Source: an archaeon (GTDB lineage: Archaea > Nanobdellota > Nanobdellia > Woesearchaeales > WJKL01). From it: 10,816 nucleotides of DNA. Made by a program: the position numbers and the translations under genes. Shown here one piece after another: positions 6,901 to 10,816 of the stretch (position 1 is the first letter of the stretch; every line of letters starts with the position of its first letter). The stretch covers positions 1 to 10,816 of the forward strand of contig JAGVIO010000234.1 in the NCBI GenBank assembly GCA_020056025.1, written 5' to 3'. The notes beneath the pieces were generated by a model. The model was not told where the DNA came from. It was given only the letters and a program-made list of their open reading frames with translations, and searched no databases.

Positions 6901-9900
6901 GCGGCAGGTTCAACTGCACTACAAACAGCACCTGGCCTGTTGAAGCAATGCTATGGCTAGGATCTCCGTCTGATGCGCTGAAATTCACCCAGCCTGTTCC
7001 AGACCACCCCCCTACTGAAGATAGTGTTGCTGTGCCATTGGCGATATTTACAGCCACATTCGGCGTTGAAACAGTCGCATTATAAATCAAGGTGGTATTG
7101 TCTGCGTCAAAGAAATAATATGCAATATCCAATGAGTAGTTCCTGCTTTCATTGAACACAAAGTTAGGCACAGGGCAGTTTACAAACTGGGGTTCAGTGG
7201 TGTTTTCGATTGCTTGGTATTTTGTGAAATGCGTCACATTGAAAATCAAGTTATTGTTTTCATAGGATACAATCCGGCAGATATCTGCAGCGCATGTCTG
7301 AGAAAGATTATCCAAAACAATTCTTGGGTTATATAAGCTTAAGTTATACAATGTGATTATTGCAGATTTGTTCAATCTTTGGTCTTGGCTGGCATTTACC
7401 ATTGCCCAGCCGCCATTGCCGCTTGTGCTTATATCAACATCCCTGCTATAATTTGCTTTTGTTGCATTAATATTTTCAATGAACCCTATCTTTCCGATTC
7501 CTTGCTTTTCTAAAACCATATTGCTTATATTCTCGATATTTGAAACAAAACTGTAACTAAAAATAGTAGTGCTTCCGTTAAATCTAGCAGTGTCAGGCGC
7601 AAGCTCTTCAGACGAATAAGACGTTACAGGGCTGTAATTGAATCCGCTTACTTGGAATGCAAGGTTATTGTTGGAGTAGCTTACAATTGCGCAGATACTT
7701 GTTGGGCAGCTGTTGCCATTTACAATAATTCCAGGATAAGCCCACTGCAGGTTATAGAGGGTAAGCTTTGCAGACTTATTCAGCTGAGGCAATGCAGACA
7801 CGTCTATGCTGATGTTATTGCTCAATATGTTTACATAGCTGTCAAGGTCAAGGCTTGTGAAATCTACAGGCTGCAAGAACTCCATCTTTCCATAAGGGGC
7901 AATTTCTAAAACAGCATTTGATACTCTTGAAATATTATCAACAGATGTAAAATCAGTTGTCGTGCTTGTATTGAATTTGCTGAATTTTGGCAAGCCCCTG
8001 ATCTTATTGCAATCCTGGCAGTTTGTGAAATCCTCTGTGCTGTCGCAGAACCAGTCATAGTTGCATGCAGCGCAGTCTGCTGAATTTGAATAATTCTCGC
8101 CGATATCCGGCTCGCATCTCCTGTTGTTCGCAGATTGAGTATAGGTAGGCAATCCGCATTTCAATACCTTTCCATTGTATGCATCAAATCCAAGTATCTT
8201 GTCCCTTGTCTTTTCATACATGCCGAAAATTGCGTTAAAATCAACCAAAGGTGTCCAGTATGCATTATTGTAGCTGGGTATTGCATCATTGAGTAGCATA
8301 AGATCGTCTGAAGTCATAAAGCTGTCATTATTGAAATCATAAGATTCATTATATCTGGCATCTCCTTGATAAACAGTTAATAGGTAAGGCAAGCTTTCAT
8401 TGTTCCAGTTTGTTCCTGAGTTGATTGACTTTGCAGAATATTGGTATGATACAGGGTCTTGGTTAGCTTTTGACCAAACATATGCATTGGATATAGGTGA
8501 TGCAGCAGAATATACAACTACAAAATATCTTACTCCTATTGCTAAATTTACAGTGTTGCTAAACCTTGCAGTGTAAGGATTTAAAGTGCTATTGATAAAT
8601 CCAGTAATAGTTGCTGTTTCAAGAACAGTTGAATCAGGCATGCTTACATTATTAGCAACAACAGAGCCTCTTATTTCGACAGTTATATCCCTTTTATAGT
8701 TCGACCTTGAAGCAAGCCATAAATCAACTTTGCTTAATTTTGTGCTGGACGCATTGAATGACTGTGCAAGATAATACACATTTCCAAATGTTTCATTTGT
8801 CAAATTGCCAGTATTATTCCACATCCTGCTAGGCTTTTCCAGGTCTCCGCCTGATATCAGGTTGCTTAATATTATCGCGTCTGAACTGTCAATCTTATTG
8901 TCATTATTAAGGTCGTAGCTGCTGTTCCATGCTCCGCTTCCAGCAGAAGTCATTCCATCTGGAATGCTGTTTATTATTGCTTCATCATCAGAATCAACTA
9001 TTCCATCTCCGTTTATATCAGCGCAGGCTGTTGTTGTAAATGCTTCAAACACATGGTCTGCAGTTGCAGGGGTTAAGTTTGCCCATATTGCTCCATTGAA
9101 TTTATGGGCTTCTCCTGTTGTTGCATTGTCTGTTCTCATCCATGCATAAGCAGTGTTGCCAGAGGTATTCGCATTCAATACAATATGATACTTGGCATTT
9201 GCAGACAACACAGGAGGTGTATTGAAATATGCAGTTTCCCAGTGCGTTGCATTGTTTGTGAACGAATATACAGTTGATTCAGGAGGTATCAACACAGAAA
9301 CATTTGGATTGCCGCTTCCGTCATCAGGATATATCTTGACACTTATGTTTCCTGCATTTCCTGACCCGTATTTCATATACAATCTTATTTTTGTCAATTG
9401 CCCTTCTCTGCTTGTGATAAATGATTGAGAAACAAGATTATCAAGCGCAGTAGAGTCTGTTGTGCTTGTATTGCTGTTGTTCTGGTCAATTCCGCCAATA
9501 TGCCATGGCGCATGGTAGATGTTGCAGTCAACAATCTTGCCATAATACTGGTTGAATATATATTCGTCTAATTTAGTCACATAACCGTCATTGTTCAAAT
9601 CAGCTTTTGGATTTTGCTGGCTCATGTAAGCATTGAGCAATGCCCTGTCAATGTCATTTACCCTGCCATCATTTCCAACTCCTGAATTGTCTGTAAGGTC
9701 AGGGCACTTTCCACCAGCGAGCAATGCATTCTGCAATAGGTTGCACATGACCAGGTTGTTATTGAACTGTTCCATGCAATACTGGTCTTCTATATCTATT
9801 ATGCCATTGCCAGTAAGGTCTGCCATATGGTAATTGGTCTCATTTGTTTTTTTGTTCCAGACACTGCTGTTTTTCAGCAAATCAAAATCATTCTGGTTGA

Positions 9901-10348
9901 CATTGCCATCCCCGTTAAGGTCAGCGCATCCTGCAGTGTATCCTGTATGGTTGGTTCGTTGAGTGAGGTTATTTGTCACAGGCCTGTTGCACAATACTTC
10001 GCTGTTCTTCTGGTCTTTGAAATAATCCCTCAGCGGGACAAAGCACTGCTGGAAATCTGTCTGGTCAACATCGCCGTCCAAGTCAAAGTCAGCCATGCTG
10101 AACAATGCAGGGTATTGCGGTTGCGTGTAAGTTCCGTTAAGCATGTAAGCAAAGATATCTTCATCTGCAAGAGTTATCTTTCCGTCGCCGTCCAAGTCAA
10201 TGCAGCTGTATGAATTTTTGTCGCAGATTGCAGAATATACAACAGCCCCTGAGATAGAAACCTTGTCAGGCTCTAATATGATCATTGAAGCCAATGTAAC
10301 TATTGCGATTGCAGAAAGGATCCATGGAATTGCCTGGGCTTTCTTCAT
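3920..10348 (-). CDS. Giant mosaic surface protein: dockerin-like, jelly-roll, cadherin-like, beta-helix and PKD domains (2142 aa)
   Basis: Type I membrane protein, probably a glycosylated adhesin. A hydrophobic signal (about 9-25) is followed by SISGAVVY (31-38). In order: six dockerin-like Ca half-repeats (51, 87, 143, 177, 217, 250); jelly-roll domain 1 (about 300-440); two half-repeats (444, 479); jelly-roll 2 (508-662); one half-repeat (671); a Cys cluster (731-780); a tandem domain with the LNKSAxxTLYNL motif (788-914 and 917-1048); five cadherin-like repeats with YF-x-D-x-D and WxG motifs (1053-1541) and an Ig-like one (1542-1628); a pentapeptide-like beta-helix (1632-1803); PKD (1806-1897, YSWDFD); Gly11 (1901-1911); two thrombospondin-1-like modules (1914-2001); NQGEAGVDCGGPC (2021-2033); TM helix (2050-2070); cytosolic tail (2093-2131). 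It has dozens of N-x-S/T sequons, as in archaeal surface glycoproteins. ATGA overlaps join it to the AbrB-type gene before and the 618-aa gene after. No catalytic domain is visible; attachment is inferred. Confidence 0.94.
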   Translation of the reverse strand: MKKAQAIPWILSAIAIVTLASMIILEPDKVSISGAVVYSAICDKNSYSCIDLDGDGKITLADEDIFAYMLNGTYTQPQYPALFSMADFDLDGDVDQTDFQQCFVPLRDYFKDQKNSEVLCNRPVTNNLTQRTNHTGYTAGCADLNGDGNVNQNDFDLLKNSSVWNKKTNETNYHMADLTGNGIIDIEDQYCMEQFNNNLVMCNLLQNALLAGGKCPDLTDNSGVGNDGRVNDIDRALLNAYMSQQNPKADLNNDGYVTKLDEYIFNQYYGKIVDCNIYHAPWHIGGIDQNNSNTSTTDSTALDNLVSQSFITSREGQLTKIRLYMKYGSGNAGNISVKIYPDDGSGNPNVSVLIPPESTVYSFTNNATHWETAYFNTPPVLSANAKYHIVLNANTSGNTAYAWMRTDNATTGEAHKFNGAIWANLTPATADHVFEAFTTTACADINGDGIVDSDDEAIINSIPDGMTSAGSGAWNSSYDLNNDNKIDSSDAIILSNLISGGDLEKPSRMWNNTGNLTNETFGNVYYLAQSFNASSTKLSKVDLWLASRSNYKRDITVEIRGSVVANNVSMPDSTVLETATITGFINSTLNPYTARFSNTVNLAIGVRYFVVVYSAASPISNAYVWSKANQDPVSYQYSAKSINSGTNWNNESLPYLLTVYQGDARYNESYDFNNDSFMTSDDLMLLNDAIPSYNNAYWTPLVDFNAIFGMYEKTRDKILGFDAYNGKVLKCGLPTYTQSANNRRCEPDIGENYSNSADCAACNYDWFCDSTEDFTNCQDCNKIRGLPKFSKFNTSTTTDFTSVDNISRVSNAVLEIAPYGKMEFLQPVDFTSLDLDSYVNILSNNISIDVSALPQLNKSAKLTLYNLQWAYPGIIVNGNSCPTSICAIVSYSNNNLAFQVSGFNYSPVTSYSSEELAPDTARFNGSTTIFSYSFVSNIENISNMVLEKQGIGKIGFIENINATKANYSRDVDISTSGNGGWAMVNASQDQRLNKSAIITLYNLSLYNPRIVLDNLSQTCAADICRIVSYENNNLIFNVTHFTKYQAIENTTEPQFVNCPVPNFVFNESRNYSLDIAYYFFDADNTTLIYNATVSTPNVAVNIANGTATLSSVGGWSGTGWVNFSASDGDPSHSIASTGQVLFVVQLNLPPQYVNAPIAYSPEQWYENQNATIDLNYYFDDPNYDQLMYNYSFMGIDQDKIAILINQTTEAAKLVPDINWYGQRFVYFKASDGEYEATSDVLLLDVLRVNYAPQQNKTIDSIVINEDANYSLHLPDYFADVEDSSAGLDYEINASPLHPDINAIIANNYLNLSPAANWHGSNDFVIKVTDSDGNYTYSNRFTVYVNSVPDNMTWTGRRFNLTWQEDTVLYVNLSDYFYDPDNNTVYFYRLEHGNNNPNITVSMNYLTGRMALTPKANWFGKEGINLSAQNINSALWNFTNLTVINLDDPVAVTSIPNFNWSEDTTLTINLSNYFSDPDGDEINYTSTKPDNITAVISNATKQANLTPASNFNGIRYIIFTGWTANSANITSNNITLNITPVNDAPVFSLTNQQITVNNTFMYSVAASDTDTGDILSYYDNVTAFEINKTTGQIVWTPPAVQNISVLITVCDNSMAVNNCSSNSFTIGVVPESNSTFISAYVNNTFYQGSYGNVNGIFGSVINISNVTGPVIDVIDSYLFNSRIINSPIHNCDIYNSVLQGTSCTDTFIDPSNINNSNTTGSTIINSGISNSNTTYSRLTNAIIENADVNNSNVSDITLCKLEKTVVRNANITNCTIYTGTILMSNGTVYNTAVSGAANLTSIINYAPNAVINTSSTAGTSSLTVSFDALSSSDPNIPGLLNDMLNYSWDFDNSNGIQADATVNSTNNTYGIGTFTATLTAKDRYDYNDTDTVIITVSAPAAGGGGGGGGGGGRACSSAWQCTAWSTCTNYMQTRKCTDANSCSTATTAKPDESQSCGCFEVWRCNDWQPAECPASGKQTRNCIDLNGCGTIARKPETEVDCAQPVAQQKAQPAPSCYDNIWNQGEAGVDCGGPCAPCPRIEQPAPMPAKDYTWIYIMLGIVLLVGLGVTSFEIVKYYNLHQIRKTATLQENTITQLKDYIRMAFEKGYSREAITEKLMKSGWPKRMVDYAFKRLKDEKLPTAK
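3956..4072 (-). repeat. Cytosolic GY/GW tail of the giant protein (homologous to 2079-2195)
   Basis: Residues 2093-2131 follow the TM helix and a basic juxtamembrane stretch. Shared with the 618-aa tail: LKDY, GYSREAI, L-x3-GW and a final aromatic/Phe helix. This is not an archaeosortase-type C-terminus, because the tail is long and soluble beyond the TM helix. Confidence 0.75.
4346..4609 (-). repeat. Two thrombospondin-1-like Cys modules in the giant protein
   Basis: Residues 1914-2001. Module 1 carries AWQCTAWSTCTNYMQTRKC and DANSC; module 2 carries VWRCNDWQPAECPASGKQTRNC and DLNGCGT. The pattern is close to the pair in the 618-aa protein, and both pairs sit next to the membrane. Confidence 0.7.
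4616..4648 (-). repeat. Gly11 hinge in the giant protein
   Basis: Eleven Gly codons in a row (residues 1901-1911) using GGA, GGC and GGT mixed, so the run is kept at protein level and not by simple codon slippage. It separates the PKD domain from the Cys modules and should act as a flexible hinge between the long ectodomain and its base. Confidence 0.9.
4940..5455 (-). repeat. Pentapeptide-like beta-helix region of the giant protein
   Basis: Residues 1632-1803 show repeated five-residue steps with a hydrophobic centre flanked by N, S, T, C or A, clearest at 1738-1780 (NAIIE NADVN NSNVS DITLC, and later VVRNA NITNC TIYTG). This is the signature of a pentapeptide-repeat or related beta-helix. 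It is unusually Asn/Thr/Ser-rich and full of possible N-glycosylation sites, unlike cytosolic pentapeptide proteins. Confidence 0.6.
5726..7192 (-). repeat. Five tandem cadherin-like repeats of the giant protein
   Basis: Residues 1053-1541, units of about 95-100 residues. Each has a YF-x-D-x-D/N type motif (YYFFDADN, YYFDDPN, DYFADVED, DYFYDPDN, NYFSDPDG). Most also have a later W/F-x-G (WYG, WHG, WFG, FNG) and an alternating hydrophobic end leading to an N-x-A/P linker. Such repeats bind Ca and form rigid rods in bacterial and archaeal adhesins. Confidence 0.8.
7205..7987 (-). repeat. Tandem LNKSA/TLYNL domain in the giant protein
   Basis: Residues 788-914 and 917-1048 are two copies of one domain. 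Both begin F-N-x-S-T-T, have V/I-LE-x4-GK-I/M-x-F, then LNKSA-x-x-TLYNL, a C-x4-C or C-x3-C pair, IVSY-x-NNNL-x-F-x-V and a final F-x-K/S-Y/P. I recall the same pattern from other DPANN surface proteins, without a functional name. Confidence 0.75.
8363..8827 (-). repeat. Jelly-roll domain 2 of the giant protein
   Basis: Residues 508-662. Opens with AQSFNASSTKLSKVDLWL, followed by V-x-I strands, an Asn-rich loop, VRYFVVVYSAA and an aromatic end. It parallels domain 1 at 9029-9451 (SQSF, LTKIRLYM, ISVKIYPDDG, YHIVLNA). The layout resembles 'choice-of-anchor R' type beta-sandwiches of surface proteins. Confidence 0.55.
9029..9451 (-). repeat. Jelly-roll domain 1 of the giant protein
   Basis: Residues 300-440. 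SQSFITSREGQLTKIRLYMK, then NISVKIYPDDGSGNPN, a central W-x-T-A-Y-F strand and KYHIVLNANTSGNTAYAWM. It is flanked on both sides by dockerin-like half-repeats, as is domain 2. Confidence 0.55.
9560..10198 (-). repeat. Block of six dockerin-like Ca-binding half-repeats
   Basis: Residues 51-263. Loops: DLDGDGKITLADED, DFDLDGDVDQTDF, DLNGDGNVNQNDF, DLTGNGIIDIEDQY, a widened DLTDNSGVGNDGRVNDIDR, and DLNNDGYVTKLDEY. They fall into three pairs 33-36 residues apart, the spacing expected for paired Ca loops of a dockerin. A fourth pair lies at 444/479 and a single one at 671 (followed by a degenerate match near 703). Confidence 0.85.
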
Positions 10349-10542
10349 TTTTTAGCCCCCTTGATTGCCTTTTTAATCGATTCTTCAGAAGGCATCTCAA
10401 TCCTTTTCAGGAATATCCCGTCTTCTGTCTGGTACATGAAAAAAGCAGCGCCTTCCTCTATCTTGAGCTCAGAGCGTATAGGTTTAGGTATTACAATCTG
10501 CCCTCTGCTGTCGCACTGCACCACTTTCGGGTATTTTCCCAT
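10345..10542 (-). CDS. AbrB/SpoVT-type DNA-binding protein (65 aa), head of the operon
   Basis: Residues 5-48 match the swapped-hairpin AbrB/SpoVT/MazE fold: the conserved VVQCDSRGQIVIPKPIRSEL (G14, Q15, I16, P19, I22, R23 typical), then L-x-I-x-x-G and a closing strand pair ending GIFLKRI. A short Lys-rich helix (52-65) completes it. The length is normal for stand-alone archaeal members, which dimerise and bind short palindromes. Some are antitoxins, but no toxin gene follows; the next gene, overlapping by ATGA, encodes the giant surface protein. It is therefore probably the operon's own regulator, acting on the two palindromes upstream at 10611-10625 and 10668-10682. Autoregulation is inferred. 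No strong Shine-Dalgarno precedes the ATG; the leader is purine-rich. Confidence 0.93.
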   Translation of the reverse strand: MGKYPKVVQCDSRGQIVIPKPIRSELKIEEGAAFFMYQTEDGIFLKRIEMPSEESIKKAIKGAKK

Positions 10543-10610
10543 TATTTTCTCTTTTCCCGCGCAGATAATCTTTCTGCTCTCGCAATCGCTTATTTGCTTC
10601 TTCTTATTAT

Positions 10611-10625
10611 TTCTGAAAATCAGAA
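10611..10625. promoter_or_regulatory. Operator-like palindrome 1 (TTCTGA-AAA-TCAGAA)
   Basis: A perfect 6+6 palindrome with a 3-nt spacer. It is repeated 57 bp away (centre to centre) with the same arms and a TTT spacer, so the two 15-bp sites are also exact inverted copies of each other. Two copies upstream of a gene for a small DNA-binding protein suggest a regulator binding site. This copy lies some 26 nt downstream of the weaker TATA-like tract at 10641-10648. Confidence 0.65.
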
Positions 10626-10630
10626 TTTCT

Positions 10631-10648
10631 TATAATTTAATAAATAAA
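10631..10648 (-). promoter_or_regulatory. Possible second, proximal TATA tract
   Basis: On the minus strand this reads TTTATTTATTAAATTATA, an A/T tract with several TATA-like options. If TTTATTTA is used, transcription would start near 10617-10622, inside palindrome 1. It may equally be an easily melted region of the distal promoter. Confidence 0.35.
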
Positions 10649-10667
10649 TTAATCAGTTTAACTAATT

Positions 10668-10688
10668 TTCTGATTTTCAGAATCAGAA
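10668..10688. promoter_or_regulatory. Operator-like palindrome 2 plus extra half-site
   Basis: TTCTGA-TTT-TCAGAA at 10668-10682, followed directly by a further TCAGAA half-site at 10683-10688. The predicted transcription start from the TATA box at 10700-10707 falls inside the palindrome, so a bound protein would block initiation. Confidence 0.65.
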
Positions 10689-10699
10689 TGCCTTGCTTG

Positions 10700-10707
10700 T
10701 ATTTAAA
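10700..10707 (-). promoter_or_regulatory. TATA box of the surface-protein operon
   Basis: Minus strand TTTAAATA, preceded by CCGCAACA (BRE-like). The predicted start some 26 nt downstream is near 10677, giving a 5' leader of roughly 135 nt before the AbrB-type gene, long for an archaeon. Nothing coding is seen between 10543 and 10715. Confidence 0.6.
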
Positions 10708-10718
10708 TGTTGCGGTTA

Positions 10719-10816
10719 TTAGACTTTTGCGTTTTTAACAAAAACCTGCTGATTCATGATTTCTTTAAATTGTAGCAGGTTTTTGGCTTTTTGCTTAAGC
10801 CAAAAAGTGCCTTTCA
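10719..10816 (-). CDS. Possible C-terminal end of an upstream gene (31 codons, runs off the edge)
   Basis: One minus-strand frame is open from the window edge for 31 codons and ends in a double stop, TAATAA (10716-10721). The peptide ends FKEIMNQQVFVKNAKV and has a normal amino-acid mix (Lys, Leu, Phe, Gln), which fits a gene tail that stops just before the operon's TATA box. Against it, 31 open codons occur by chance, and the stretch holds two perfect inverted repeats that would suit a non-coding terminator. No family can be named. Confidence 0.3.
   Translation of the reverse strand, partial: KGTFWLKQKAKNLLQFKEIMNQQVFVKNAKV
10740..10784. repeat. Inverted repeat AAAAACCTGCT / AGCAGGTTTTT
   Basis: Perfect 11-bp arms (10740-10750 and 10774-10784) with a 23-nt loop. 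On either strand the stem is followed by T residues, so it could end transcription in both directions. Its right arm shares TTTTT with the next inverted repeat. Confidence 0.6.
10780..10806. repeat. Inverted repeat TTTTTGGCTT / AAGCCAAAAA
   Basis: Perfect 10-bp arms (10780-10789 and 10797-10806) around a 7-nt loop that forms part of a GCTTAAGC palindrome (10793-10800). It overlaps the preceding repeat by five bases, so the two full stems cannot form in the same RNA. Confidence 0.6.

Noticed and set aside
10345..10542. Toxin-antitoxin pair
   Set aside because: The antitoxin-like fold is present, but neither the following nor the visible preceding sequence encodes a RelE, MazF or PIN-type toxin.
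1..10816. CRISPR arrays, tRNA or rRNA genes, insertion sequences
   Set aside because: No regularly spaced direct repeats, cloverleaf-like sequence or transposase was found; all repeats seen are protein-level or the short inverted repeats listed.

Overview
The window looks like an archaeal chromosome, most likely a DPANN lineage such as Woesearchaeota or Pacearchaeota. The sequence support for this is: low GC; archaeal TATA boxes without Shine-Dalgarno-led starts; one gene whose TATA box predicts a leaderless mRNA; membrane-anchored surface proteins very rich in N-x-S/T sequons; and short cytosolic tails of the 'LKxY...GY...I...L...GW' type that I know mainly from DPANN and CPR proteins. The lineage call is inference; no phylogenetic marker gene is present.

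All credible genes lie on the minus strand, so the window reads from right to left. At the right edge (10719-10816) there may be the last 31 codons of an upstream gene, overlapped by two inverted repeats. Next comes a promoter region (10543-10718) with a TATA box and two perfect TTCTGA-N3-TCAGAA palindromes. It leads a tightly packed five-gene run: a 65-aa AbrB/SpoVT-type DNA-binding protein; a 2142-aa mosaic surface protein; a 618-aa Cys-rich surface protein; a 202-aa protein made of two oppositely charged six-residue repeat arms around a Cys cluster; and a 305-aa membrane-anchored transglutaminase-like protein. The first three genes are joined by ATGA overlaps, the fourth follows after 29 nt, and the last two overlap by 22 nt. 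This is most simply read as one operon of about 10 kb. After it lies a separate 139-aa gene with its own TATA box, encoding a small four-Cys cluster followed by a very basic coiled coil, and then an AT-rich hairpin with a T-run near the left edge.

The operon reads as a cell-surface module. The 2142-aa and 618-aa proteins share a layout: N-terminal hydrophobic signal with an I-S/T-G-x-x-V-Y motif, ectodomain, two thrombospondin-1-like Cys modules next to the membrane, one TM helix, and a homologous cytosolic tail. This suggests a partnered pair that can dock the same internal component. The giant protein carries dockerin-like Ca loops, two jelly-roll domains, a tandem domain of archaeal surface proteins, six cadherin/Ig-like repeats, a pentapeptide-like beta-helix, a PKD domain and a Gly11 hinge. 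The transglutaminase-like protein and the charged hexad protein could process, crosslink or scaffold it. The small regulator at the head probably controls the operon through the palindromes. The combination (regulator, giant adhesin, co-receptor, charged zipper protein and transglutaminase-like enzyme) is the best candidate here for an undescribed system. Its function, for example attachment to a host cell, is a hypothesis.
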